Assembly (NCBI RefSeq): GCF_030077735.1
Contig: NZ_JASJEU010000012.1
Location: 1-64,000 of the forward strand
Origin: Gordonibacter faecis
GTDB lineage: Bacteria; Actinomycetota; Coriobacteriia; Coriobacteriales; Eggerthellaceae
Direction of reading: 5' to 3'
DNA length: 64,000 nt
Of this stretch, positions 25,490-33,796 are shown piece by piece. The translations under genes and the position numbers were made by a program. The notes under the pieces are model-generated. The model was given only the letters and a program-made list of their open reading frames with translations, did not search any database and was not told where the DNA came from. How positions within the stretch are numbered: position 1 is the first letter of the stretch; each line of letters begins with the position of its first letter.

Positions 25490-26494
25490 GTGAGAATTGA
25501 ACCAAAATATTCAAAGAATAGAGTGCGGTCGGCGGGCGAAAGGTTGTGCGAATCAGGCCAGGTCAATTCGGACGAATTGGACGTTGTTGACTATTGGCGA
25601 GCAGCTCATCAGCACCCTCTTGACCAAATGTCTGAAGTGCTAGAACGCTTTATCCGAAAGGGCGACGGATCCTTTTTAGCATGTCGTCTAAAGCGTATCG
25701 ACTCTATTAAAGGGAAGCTTGCGCGCGAGAGTCATACCTATAAACTTAACAGCATGTATGACATAGCTGGTTGTCGTTTTGTGGCGAGTGACTTAGAACG
25801 CGTATATCAAGTGGTGAACGATCTTTCGCATCTCGATACCTACCGCTCGAGCAAAGATTATATCGCGCATCCGAAATTGTCTGGTTATCGCTGTGTTCAC
25901 CTTATCCACTGTTTTGATTCGCCAGAATATGGATATCAAGGACTTCGGGTCGAAACGCAAATCAGGACGAATCTTCAGCATATGTGGGCAACGGCTGTTG
26001 AGGTTTATGACGTGGTAACACAAGCATCCCTAAAGTTCGGGGCTGGATCTCGAGATGAGGAATATTTCTTTGCGCTTGTTTCGCAATTGTTTGCTATCGA
26101 AGAGGGCACCTCTTGCGTACCAAATGTTCCTTGTAATTCGCGAGACGTACTGAAAGAGCTAGTTCGCCTCAATGAGCAGTTGCGGGTGACAAGCAAGTTA
26201 AGAGCGTATTCTGAGTCTGTCTCTGTGGTTAACGAAGTGGCGCAACAAGTTCATGCGGACTACGTTCTGCTCACGATTGATTTTGATGTTCAACAGATCA
26301 GGCTTGAAACTTTTTCTCCTGGAAAAGAGAAAGAAGCGATTGCTGCTTACGGTCGCTTTGAGCGGACAAAACGGGAGTCAGAAGATGCGGTGCTGATTAA
26401 AGCGTCTTCGATGGAAGATATTCAAAGAGCGTATCCTAATTACTACTCAGATATATCATCGTTTATTGATAAACTCCAAGAATGTTTACCTTAG
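25490..26494 (+). CDS. RelA/SpoT-domain protein, possible toxic alarmone synthetase (ToxSAS-like)
   Basis: A 334-residue protein. The synthetase fold spans about 40-185: RLKRIDSIKGKLARE, MYDIAGCRFVASDL, KDYIAHPKLSGYRCVHLIH, and VETQIRTNLQHMWATAVEVYD. The G-loop Tyr and the catalytic Glu-x-Gln-x-Arg are kept, but the canonical E-H after WA is changed to V-E. About 150 further residues form an unassigned C-terminal domain. GTG 25490 follows a GAGGGGGG run. It is divergent from a Panacea antitoxin-like gene. It could make alarmone, pyrophosphorylate tRNA, or be an ordinary alarmone synthetase. Confidence 0.8.
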   Translation: MRIEPKYSKNRVRSAGERLCESGQVNSDELDVVDYWRAAHQHPLDQMSEVLERFIRKGDGSFLACRLKRIDSIKGKLARESHTYKLNSMYDIAGCRFVASDLERVYQVVNDLSHLDTYRSSKDYIAHPKLSGYRCVHLIHCFDSPEYGYQGLRVETQIRTNLQHMWATAVEVYDVVTQASLKFGAGSRDEEYFFALVSQLFAIEEGTSCVPNVPCNSRDVLKELVRLNEQLRVTSKLRAYSESVSVVNEVAQQVHADYVLLTIDFDVQQIRLETFSPGKEKEAIAAYGRFERTKRESEDAVLIKASSMEDIQRAYPNYYSDISSFIDKLQECLP

Positions 26495-26591
26495 ATCTTA
26501 TCGAAGAATCTTTTGACATTGTGGGTAGATATTCTTGGCTACTCTGCGTGCTACACTGTGCGGCATGAGAGTGTGGAAGGGTGACAAGGTT

Positions 26592-27941
26592 ATGACGAGT
26601 GCCTCCGGGGGTCGGGGGCACTTTCGCGTGCGGGGTGTGCGGGCCTGGGTTGGGCGGTTTGTGCGGGGGCATGTGGTGCTGGTGGTGTCGGCGGTGGCGG
26701 CGCTGGTTACCATGGCAATGGTGCCGCCGGATGCAACGTATCTGGGGTATTTCGATCTGAAGACGCTCGCGTGTTTGTTTGGGATTTTGGCGCTGGTGGG
26801 GGCGCTGCGCGGGGTTGGGGTGTTTGAGCGGGCGGCGCAGGCGTTGGTGGCCCGGTTCTCTACGTGCCGCGCTGCGGTGGCGGCGCTGGTGGGGTCAACA
26901 CTGGTGCTGTCGATGTTCGCCACCAACGACATGGCCCTGGTCATGATGTTGCCCCTAGCCGCAGCCACGCTGCTGAGGGCGGGATGGGAGCGTGTGCTGC
27001 CGTTCACCTTCATCATGCAGAATCTGGCGGCGAACCTCGGCGGTATGATTCTGCCGTTTGGCAACCCGCAAAACCTCTACCTGTCCGAGCGTTACGCCAT
27101 CCCGCTGGGCGACTTCATGGCCACCATGGCGCTGCCTTTCGCGGTGTCGATGGCCCTCATTGCGCTTTGCTGTTTTGCGTTTACGAAGCCCGAGCCGCTA
27201 CAGCCCGCGGTGGGGAAGGGGAAATCGAAAGGGGAAATGCAGGCTGAAGCGCCAGCTGAACAGGCGGCGGGTGCTAAGCACGCATCTCCAGATGTCTTCG
27301 GAATAACGGACAACTCGGTAACAGCTAGTCCCGAAGCTTCCGTTTCTGCCCCTGCCGCAACTCCCGCAACTCCAAAAGACTCTCAACTCTCACGTCGCGT
27401 GCGGGCGCTTGCGTATGGGGCGCTGTTGGTGCTGGTCATTGCTTCGGTGCTGCGCGCCGTTCCCTATCCAGTGGCGTTCGGCGTGGTTCTTGTCGCGCTG
27501 GCCGTGCTCGATCGCAGGGCGCTCAAGTCGGTTGACCTGGGGCTTTTGCTCACGTTCGTGTGCTTCTTCGTGTTCGCAGGCAACATGGCGCGCATTCCGG
27601 CGGTCGAGGCGTTCTTCTCGCAGGCCATGGAGCACAGCGCCCTTTTGGTCAGTGCCGGCGCCAGCCAAATCATCAGCAACGTGCCGGCTGCGGTGTTGCT
27701 CTCGCACTTCACGGACAGCTATCCCGCCCTGCTCATCGGCGTAAACGTGGGCGGCGCGGGCACGCTGGTGGCCTCACTCGCCAGCCTCATCGCCTTCAAC
27801 GAGTACCGCGCCGTGCGCCGCGGCTTCCCGCGTCGCGAGGCCCTGGCACGCGTGACCCCCGGCCGCTATTTTGTGCAGTTCACCGTCTTCAATTTCACCC
27901 TCCTTATTGTGCTTTTGGCGGTGTGCCTACTAATTATATAG
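26592..27941 (+). CDS. Anion permease, SLC13/ArsB (ion transporter superfamily)
   Basis: A 449-residue membrane protein with about ten hydrophobic segments. FATNDMALVMMLPLA and GGMILPFGNPQNLYL in the first half, and ASQIISNVPAAVLLSHF in the second, are the paired re-entrant helix motifs of the ArsB/NhaD/CitM group. A roughly 70-residue Ala/Pro-rich cytoplasmic loop (about 205-275) splits the halves. The start is uncertain; ATG 26592 has AAGG close by, and ATG 26565 is the alternative. The substrate (arsenite, dicarboxylate, sulfate) cannot be decided from sequence. Confidence 0.87.
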   Translation: MTSASGGRGHFRVRGVRAWVGRFVRGHVVLVVSAVAALVTMAMVPPDATYLGYFDLKTLACLFGILALVGALRGVGVFERAAQALVARFSTCRAAVAALVGSTLVLSMFATNDMALVMMLPLAAATLLRAGWERVLPFTFIMQNLAANLGGMILPFGNPQNLYLSERYAIPLGDFMATMALPFAVSMALIALCCFAFTKPEPLQPAVGKGKSKGEMQAEAPAEQAAGAKHASPDVFGITDNSVTASPEASVSAPAATPATPKDSQLSRRVRALAYGALLVLVIASVLRAVPYPVAFGVVLVALAVLDRRALKSVDLGLLLTFVCFFVFAGNMARIPAVEAFFSQAMEHSALLVSAGASQIISNVPAAVLLSHFTDSYPALLIGVNVGGAGTLVASLASLIAFNEYRAVRRGFPRREALARVTPGRYFVQFTVFNFTLLIVLLAVCLLII

Positions 27942-28153
27942 GGCCGTTCGATTCTGTCTCTTTCGTCAAAATTGCGCCCCTTCGCCGGAAACGTTTCCGC
28001 ACTTTACTCGGTTAGAGTACAATGAGCGAGCACATTGGGAATGAACCCGCACGTCAGACCGCACGGGCTCGTTCGTCCGCATCGCCGCCCCGCGCGGCAC
28101 CCTGCGAACGATCGCGTGCGGCGGCGTCCGAGACTGCGAGAAAGGACGCGTTC

Positions 28154-29077
28154 ATGGCCGACATCACCGAAGTGGATTACATCTGGAAGAACGGGGAGGT
28201 CATCCCCTGGGCCGAGGCCACGACGCACATTTTGTCGCACTCGCTGCACTACGGCTCTGGCGTGTTCGAGGGCATCCGCTGCTACCAGAACCCCGACACC
28301 GGCAAAAGTTACGTCTTCCGCCTGCGCGACCACATGGAGCGCCTGCACCGCAGCTGCAAGATTGCGCTCATTGATCTGCCGTACACGGTGGACGAGTTGT
28401 GCGAGGCCACGGTGGAAATCATCCGCAAGAACAACCTGCCGTCGTGCTACATTCGCCCGCTGGTGTATCGCGGTTACGGCGTGATGGGCGTCGACCCCTC
28501 GGGCGCTCCCACCGACGTGGCCATCGCCGTGTGGCCGTGGGAATCGTACCTGGGCGCGGACGCGCTGGAGAACGGCGTGGCCGTGGGCGTGTCGTCGTGG
28601 CGCCAGCGCTCGAACAACTCCATCCCGCCGGCGGTGAAGGCCACCGCGTCCTACATGAATTCAATTTTGGCGAAGCTGGAGGCCAAGGAGCATGGCTACG
28701 CAGAAGCCATCATGCTGAACGAGGCGGGTCTTGTGTGCGAAGGCACGGGCGAGAACCTGTTCATCGTGCGAGATGGTGTGCTGTCCACGCCGCCGCTGTC
28801 CGACGGTCTGCTGGAAGGCATCACGCGCGACACGATTCTCTGCCTGGCCGATGACCTGGAGATTCCGGCTATTGAGGAAAGCCTCACGCGCAGCGACCTC
28901 TACATTGCCGACGAGGTGTTCATGACCGGCTCGGCTGCCGAACTTACGCCCATCGGCAGCGTTGACGGCCGCGTCATCGGCAAGCCGGGCGAAATCACCC
29001 GCGCGCTGCAGGATCGTTTCTTTGCTGTGGCGTATGGCCAGATTGAAGAATACGCTGATTGGCTCACCGAGATTTAG
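28154..29077 (+). CDS. ilvE: Branched-chain amino acid aminotransferase
   Basis: A 307-residue class IV PLP enzyme. HSLHYGSGVFEGIRCY near residue 30, the PLP lysine in PPAVKATASYMNSILAK near 160, and EGTGENLFIVRDG and GITRDTILCLADDL later on are typical of IlvE. It interconverts Leu, Ile, Val and their 2-oxoacids with glutamate as partner. ATG 28154 follows GAAAGGA. The upstream in-frame extension is Arg-rich and rejected. It precedes cimA, linking the pair to isoleucine and branched-chain synthesis. Confidence 0.94.
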   Translation: MADITEVDYIWKNGEVIPWAEATTHILSHSLHYGSGVFEGIRCYQNPDTGKSYVFRLRDHMERLHRSCKIALIDLPYTVDELCEATVEIIRKNNLPSCYIRPLVYRGYGVMGVDPSGAPTDVAIAVWPWESYLGADALENGVAVGVSSWRQRSNNSIPPAVKATASYMNSILAKLEAKEHGYAEAIMLNEAGLVCEGTGENLFIVRDGVLSTPPLSDGLLEGITRDTILCLADDLEIPAIEESLTRSDLYIADEVFMTGSAAELTPIGSVDGRVIGKPGEITRALQDRFFAVAYGQIEEYADWLTEI

Positions 29078-29084
29078 TAACCCT

Positions 29085-29207
29085 GTCATCCTGAGCGGAG
29101 GCCGAAGGCCGAAGTCGAAGGATCCCGCGCGGCGTTAGCTGAACGATTGTCGGTTGACACCGTACGGGATCCTTCGACTTCGCGCTGCGCGCTCCGCTCA
29201 GGATGAC
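29085..29207. repeat. GTCATCCTGAGCGGAG-type palindromic repeat, copy R2
   Basis: A 123-base unit between ilvE and cimA with the same outer arms and GGATCC core as R1 and R3. It could form a long hairpin in an ilvE-cimA read-through transcript and separate expression of the two genes. Confidence 0.85.
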
Positions 29208-29248
29208 ACGACGCAGGTGTCCTCTGGAAGTGGAAAGGTTGTTTATCT

Positions 29249-30832
29249 GTGAATCACATCCTCACCTACGATAGCACCTTGCGGGATGGGGAGCAGAGTG
29301 AGGGCGTCACGCTCTCGCTTGAGGACAAGCTGCGCATTGTGGAGCGCCTTGACGCGTTCGGTATTGACGCCATCGAGGGCGGGTTCCCCGCGTCGAACCC
29401 CAAAGACATCGCGTTTTTCGAGCGCGTCCGCACGATGCCGCTCAAGCATGCGCGCATCGCGGCGTTCGGCTCCACGTGCAAAAAGGGCGTTGCGGCGGCC
29501 GATGACCAGGGGCTCAAAGACCTCGTCGCCAGTGGCGCACCCATCGTTACCATCGTGGGGAAGACATGGGATGCCCAGGTCACGCGCGCATTGCAAACCA
29601 CGCTCGACGAAAACGTGCGCATGATTGCCCACTCCGTGGCCTTCCTGAAAGCGCAGGGTCGCGAGGTGGTGTTCGATGCCGAACACTTCTTCGATGGCTA
29701 CAAGGCCAACCCCAGCTACGCGCTTGCCTGCGTGCGCGCGGCTAGCGAAGCGGGCGCGGATTCCATCGACCTGTGCGAAACGAACGGCGGCGCGCTGCCC
29801 CACGAAGTGGAAGACATCGTGGCGGCCGTCGCGCGCGAACTGCCTGGTCAGCAGCTGGGTATTCACTGCCATAACGACTCGGGCTGCGCCGTGGCGAACA
29901 CGCTGGCCGCCGTGCGCGCCGGCGCAACTCAGGTGCAGGGCACGGTGAACGGCATCGGCGAGCGCGTGGGCAACACCGATTTGCTCACGGTTATTGCGAA
30001 CCTCGAACTAAAAATGGGCTGCAGCACGGTGGGCCCCGACAACCTGCGCGACCTCACCAGTGTTTCCCAGTTCGTGGCCGAGGCGTGCAACATGTCGGTG
30101 CCGGTGCACCACCCCTACACGGGCGCGTCGGCGTTCGCGCACAAGGGCGGCCTGCACGCCAGCGCCATCGCGCGCTTCCCGGAGGCCTACGAGCACGCGC
30201 GCCCCGAAAGCGTAGGCAACACCCAGCGCATGCTGGTGAGCGAGCTGGCCGGCAAGGCGTCGCTCGTGGCGAAGGCGAAGGGCCTCGGCATTGACCTGGC
30301 CGAACATCCCGACAAAACGCAGGCCATCCTTGACGACATCAAGGCGCGCGAGGCGCTTGGCTACTCCTACGAGACTGCCGACGGTTCGCTCGCGCTCCTG
30401 CTGCAACGCCATCTGGGCGCGTACCGCCCGCACTTCACGCTGGAAAGCTTCCGCGTTATTGTGGACGACCACGAGGACACGGGCGCGCTCGCGAAGGACG
30501 CCATGTCGGAAGCCACCATCAAAATCCATGTGGGCGACCAGCGCTTCGTGGCTACCGGCGAGGGTGCGGGCCCGGTCGGCGCGCTCGACAACGCGCTGCG
30601 CATGGCCATCGTGGCGTTTTATCCCCAGGTGGCGGACATGGAACTGGTGGACTACAAGGTGCGCATCCTCGACGAAAACGTGGGCACCGACGCCATCACC
30701 CGCGTCATCATCACCACGCACGACAAGCACGGCAGCTGGGGCACCGTAGGCGTATCGGAAAACATCATCGAGGCCTCATGGAACGCGCTCGTCGATTCCA
30801 TCGAGTACGGCCTGATGCGGATAGGGGACTAA
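29249..30832 (+). CDS. cimA: (R)-citramalate synthase
   Basis: A 527-residue HMGL-like TIM-barrel enzyme. YDSTLRDGEQSEGVTLSLEDKLRI at the N-terminus, FDAEHFFDGYKANP, HCHNDSGCAVANTLAAV (the metal-binding His) and GTVNGIGERVGNTDLLT mark the family. The C-terminal LeuA dimer/regulatory domain begins at about residue 380 and would bind isoleucine or leucine. CimA condenses pyruvate and acetyl-CoA on the threonine-independent route to isoleucine. The FDAEHFFDGYKANP stretch favours CimA over LeuA. GTG 29249 is the start. Confidence 0.92.
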   Translation: MNHILTYDSTLRDGEQSEGVTLSLEDKLRIVERLDAFGIDAIEGGFPASNPKDIAFFERVRTMPLKHARIAAFGSTCKKGVAAADDQGLKDLVASGAPIVTIVGKTWDAQVTRALQTTLDENVRMIAHSVAFLKAQGREVVFDAEHFFDGYKANPSYALACVRAASEAGADSIDLCETNGGALPHEVEDIVAAVARELPGQQLGIHCHNDSGCAVANTLAAVRAGATQVQGTVNGIGERVGNTDLLTVIANLELKMGCSTVGPDNLRDLTSVSQFVAEACNMSVPVHHPYTGASAFAHKGGLHASAIARFPEAYEHARPESVGNTQRMLVSELAGKASLVAKAKGLGIDLAEHPDKTQAILDDIKAREALGYSYETADGSLALLLQRHLGAYRPHFTLESFRVIVDDHEDTGALAKDAMSEATIKIHVGDQRFVATGEGAGPVGALDNALRMAIVAFYPQVADMELVDYKVRILDENVGTDAITRVIITTHDKHGSWGTVGVSENIIEASWNALVDSIEYGLMRIGD

Positions 30833-30833
30833 C

Positions 30834-31127
30834 ATGAGCGATATTCGGACGCCGGAAGTGGAGAACCTCTTGCGCGTGCTTGCGGCGCTCGACGACGAGG
30901 ACACCGTCTTCGCTCTGCTCGAGGACCTGTTCACCATTCGCGAAATCAAGGAAACGTCGCAGCGCTTGGCCGTGGCGCGCCTGCTTGACGCCGGGAAATC
31001 CTACGCCGCCATCGAGGAGGCCACCGGCGCGTCGGCCACCACTATCGCGCGCGTGTCGAAGTGCCTCTCCTACGGCAGTGGCGGCTACACGGCCGCGCTC
31101 AATGTGTTGGACGACACCCGCAATTGA
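30834..31127 (+). CDS. YerC/YecD-family TrpR-like regulator
   Basis: A 97-residue protein with a TrpR-type HTH: FTIREIKETSQRLAVARLLD, GKSYAAIEEATGASATTIARVSKCL, then YGSGGYTAALN. It begins one base after the cimA stop, so it is co-transcribed with it. The TrpR fold usually binds an aromatic amino acid. This subgroup is uncharacterised, and a role in feedback on the branched-chain genes is inference from position. Confidence 0.9.
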   Translation: MSDIRTPEVENLLRVLAALDDEDTVFALLEDLFTIREIKETSQRLAVARLLDAGKSYAAIEEATGASATTIARVSKCLSYGSGGYTAALNVLDDTRN

Positions 31128-31361
31128 TGCCACACGCCGATTTTTCGTGCCAAAAAGCGGCTTGCAAGCGCAAAACAACTTCGCTACACCCTTCGCCACC
31201 AGCGAGTACGTGCAGCCCGTGAAGATGCTTGGGTGTGAAGCCAGATCGTGCTATAGTCGTCACCGACGCGGGAAGCACCAAAAACAGCCTTAAAACAACA
31301 ACGATGACCTGGGGTTTATACCCTACGGGAAGGCTTTCCGCTTCGAGGGAGGTTTTCGCAC

Positions 31362-32432
31362 ATGGACGAATATTCGCGCGGCTTAGATCGCCGCACGTTT
31401 CTGACGGGCGCCGTGGCCCTTGGCGCTGCTGTGCTCTTGAACCCGTCGCGCGCCTTCGCCGAGCCTACGGCTGCCGATAAACTTGCCGAAGCCGAGGCCG
31501 TGCGCGCCCGCATTGTGGGCATGCAATCCCAGTTGGACGTGGTGACGGAGGAATACTACAAGGCGCTCGACGAGCATGCGGCCGCTCAACAGGCCGTTTC
31601 CGATGCTCAGGCGCGCATCGATGACGCGAACGAAAAGATTACCGCGCTGCAAGACCGGCTGGGTGCCCGCGCACGCAGCATGTATCGTTCGGGGCAGTCC
31701 TCGGTGCTTGATTTCGTGATGGGTGCCGCCACCTTTGAGGAATTTGCCAAGAACTGGGACCTCTTGGAGCAGATCAACGACAACGACGCCGACCTCGTGC
31801 AACAGACGAAAGACCTGCGCGCCGAAGTGGAAGCTGCCAAGGTGGAACTCGAAGCGCAGGAAAAGCTTGCTGCCGAAAAGGCCGCCGAGGCCCAGCGTAT
31901 CAAGGAAGAGGCCGAGCGCACGGTGAAGGAGCTGGAAGAACTCCTGTTGAAACTGGACGCCGAGGCCCAGGCGCTGCTCGAAAAGGAACAGGACGAAGCG
32001 CGCGCCGCCGCCATTGCCGCTGCGCGTTCGCGTTCGTATAGCTACACCGGTACGAGTTCGCCCATTCCCTCGCAGGGATCGGTGGTGGATTACGCGCTCT
32101 CGCGCATTGGGTGTCCGTACGTGTGGGCGGCCGAGGGGCCGGACGCGTTCGACTGCTCAGGCTTGGTTCGCTGGGCGTATCTGCGTGTGGGCATGTCGCT
32201 GCCGCACCAGACCGAGGCGCTGTACCACGCCGCGAAGGCGCGTTTGCCCGTGTCACAGGCTCGTCCCGGCGACGTGCTGTGGGTGGGTTACGGCGATGGC
32301 TTCAACGGCCACGTGGGCATTGCCTGCAATGATGGCGGCACGCACTACGTGCACGCGCCCACCTTCGGCGCTTACGTGCGCGACACCGACGACCTCAGCT
32401 GGGCCGGCTTCACGCACGCCCTGCGCTTCTAA
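31362..32432 (+). CDS. NlpC/P60 peptidoglycan hydrolase with TAT signal and coiled coil
   Basis: A 356-residue exported endopeptidase. The twin-arginine signal LDRRTFLTGAVALGAAVLLN is followed by AFA cleavage near residue 33. A long coiled coil spans about 40-225 (EAERTVKELEELLLKLDAEA). The C-terminal NlpC/P60 domain (245-356) has the catalytic Cys in AFDCSGLVRWAY, His in FNGHVGIACND and the third polar His in THYVHAP. It cuts stem-peptide bonds in the cell wall. The coiled coil probably mediates autoinhibition or recruitment, as in RipA/FtsX partners. ATG 31362 follows GGGAGG. Confidence 0.93.
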   Translation: MDEYSRGLDRRTFLTGAVALGAAVLLNPSRAFAEPTAADKLAEAEAVRARIVGMQSQLDVVTEEYYKALDEHAAAQQAVSDAQARIDDANEKITALQDRLGARARSMYRSGQSSVLDFVMGAATFEEFAKNWDLLEQINDNDADLVQQTKDLRAEVEAAKVELEAQEKLAAEKAAEAQRIKEEAERTVKELEELLLKLDAEAQALLEKEQDEARAAAIAAARSRSYSYTGTSSPIPSQGSVVDYALSRIGCPYVWAAEGPDAFDCSGLVRWAYLRVGMSLPHQTEALYHAAKARLPVSQARPGDVLWVGYGDGFNGHVGIACNDGGTHYVHAPTFGAYVRDTDDLSWAGFTHALRF

Positions 32433-32476
32433 CCAACCCGCGCCCCCGGCGCCCGCATCAGTATAAGGAGAAACCG

Positions 32477-33040
32477 ATGACCACCCTGTTCGTGAACGCC
32501 TGCATGCGCGGCGAAGAGTCTCGCACCCTCACCCTTTGCCGCGAGTATCTGGCTGGCATTACCGATGATGTTGTAGAAGTGGATCTGGCCGCGCTTGACC
32601 TCAAGCCCTTCGACGCTTCGAAGGTGGCGTATCGCACCGAGAAGCAGAAGACCCAGGCCTGGGACGACCCCATCTTCGACCTGTCGCATCAGTTCGCCGA
32701 GGCCGACCACATTGTGGTGGGCGCGCCGTACTGGGACTTGTCGTTCCCGTCGGCGTTGAAGGTGTATCTCGAATACGTAAGCGTGTGCGACATCGCGTTC
32801 CACTATACGGAAGACGCGCGCTGCGAGGGCATCTGTAAGGCGAAAACGCTCACGTATATTGCCTCGTGCGGTGGCTTCGTGGAGGGCGCGAACTTCGGCT
32901 ACGAGTATCTGTGCGGCATCGCGAAGATGTTCGGCATCCCCGAGACGCGGTTTGTGGCCGCCGAGGGCCTGGACATTGTGGGCATTGACGTGGACGAACA
33001 GATGAACAAGGCGCGCGAGCAGATAGCCGCGCTGCGCTAA
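32477..33040 (+). CDS. NAD(P)H-dependent flavin oxidoreductase, flavodoxin-like fold
   Basis: A 187-residue protein. TLFVNACMRGEESRTLTLCREYL is the FMN phosphate-binding start of the NQO1/AzoR-like fold, and HIVVGAPYWDLSFPSALKVYLEYV is the family signature. YIASCGGFVEGANFGYEYL forms the isoalloxazine loop. It probably reduces quinones, azo or nitro compounds with NAD(P)H. ATG 32477 follows AAGGAG. Cysteine is unusually common (seven residues). Confidence 0.88.
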   Translation: MTTLFVNACMRGEESRTLTLCREYLAGITDDVVEVDLAALDLKPFDASKVAYRTEKQKTQAWDDPIFDLSHQFAEADHIVVGAPYWDLSFPSALKVYLEYVSVCDIAFHYTEDARCEGICKAKTLTYIASCGGFVEGANFGYEYLCGIAKMFGIPETRFVAAEGLDIVGIDVDEQMNKAREQIAALR

Positions 33041-33159
33041 TTATTCTTGGAACTTCGCCTGCCGCGCCGCTCGCCCCGTCTGCGCGGCCGCCCGGCTAGT
33101 CTTCTGGCGCGCGGTGTCGCCGGGGACGATAATGGCGGTTCCGAGATGAGGAGGATAAC

Positions 33160-33729
33160 ATGAAACGGCTGCTGCTGGTGGTCGACTTCCAGAACGATTT
33201 CGTGGATGGTGCGCTGGGGTTTCCCGGTGCTGAGAAGCTGGAAAAGCCCATTGCCGATAAGATTGCCGCTTACCGCGAGGCGGGGGATGACGTGGCGTTC
33301 ACGTTCGACACGCATCATCGCGATTACCTGCACACGCAGGAGGGGAAGAACCTACCCATAGAGCATTGCGTGGAAGGGACGCCCGGCCACGAGTTGTATG
33401 GCCAGGTGGCGGAGTTGATGCGGCCTTCCGATACCATGTTCTGCAAGCCGGCGTTTGGCTCGGCCGCGTTTTTTGAGCGCTGCCGCCAGTCGCAGCGCGC
33501 GGCCGACGAGGTAGGCAAGCTGCCCTTCGAGAGCATTGAGATTGTGGGTCTGGTGTCCAACATCTGCATCATCTCGAACGCCATCCTGGCGAAGACCGCC
33601 TGCCCCGAGGTCCCCGTCATCGTAGACGCCGCCTGCACCGCATCATTCGACCCCGACCTGCACGAAAAGGCCCTCGACGTCATGGAAGGCCTCCAGATCC
33701 AAGTGATCAACCGCCCAGAAAAAGCGTAA
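33160..33729 (+). CDS. Nicotinamidase-like cysteine hydrolase
   Basis: A 189-residue isochorismatase-superfamily enzyme. Triad: Asp in LLVVDFQNDFVDG near residue 9, Lys in MFCKPAFGS near 96, Cys in GLVSNICIISNAI near 138. FTFDTHHRDY near 47-56 supplies the metal ligands of nicotinamidase, so nicotinamide deamidation in NAD salvage is the best guess. ATG 33160 follows GAGGAG. A sirtuin (38055), which releases nicotinamide, lies nearby. A bidirectional terminator follows. Confidence 0.88.
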   Translation: MKRLLLVVDFQNDFVDGALGFPGAEKLEKPIADKIAAYREAGDDVAFTFDTHHRDYLHTQEGKNLPIEHCVEGTPGHELYGQVAELMRPSDTMFCKPAFGSAAFFERCRQSQRAADEVGKLPFESIEIVGLVSNICIISNAILAKTACPEVPVIVDAACTASFDPDLHEKALDVMEGLQIQVINRPEKA

Positions 33730-33737
33730 TCGCAACC

Positions 33738-33767
33738 AAAAAGGGCCGCGCATGTGCGGCCCTTTTT
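33738..33767. terminator. Bidirectional Rho-independent terminator
   Basis: AAAAAGGGCCGC (33738-33749) and GCGGCCCTTTTT (33756-33767) form a perfect hairpin with A- and T-runs, serving the converging nicotinamidase-like and flavoprotein genes. Confidence 0.9.
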
Positions 33768-33796
33768 GCATTACTGCGGAATGTCCGCGCAAGCTC

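Noticed and set aside
29243..30730. Long frames antisense to cimA
   Set aside because: Same shadow effect from GC-rich third positions; no ribosome sites or recognisable domains.
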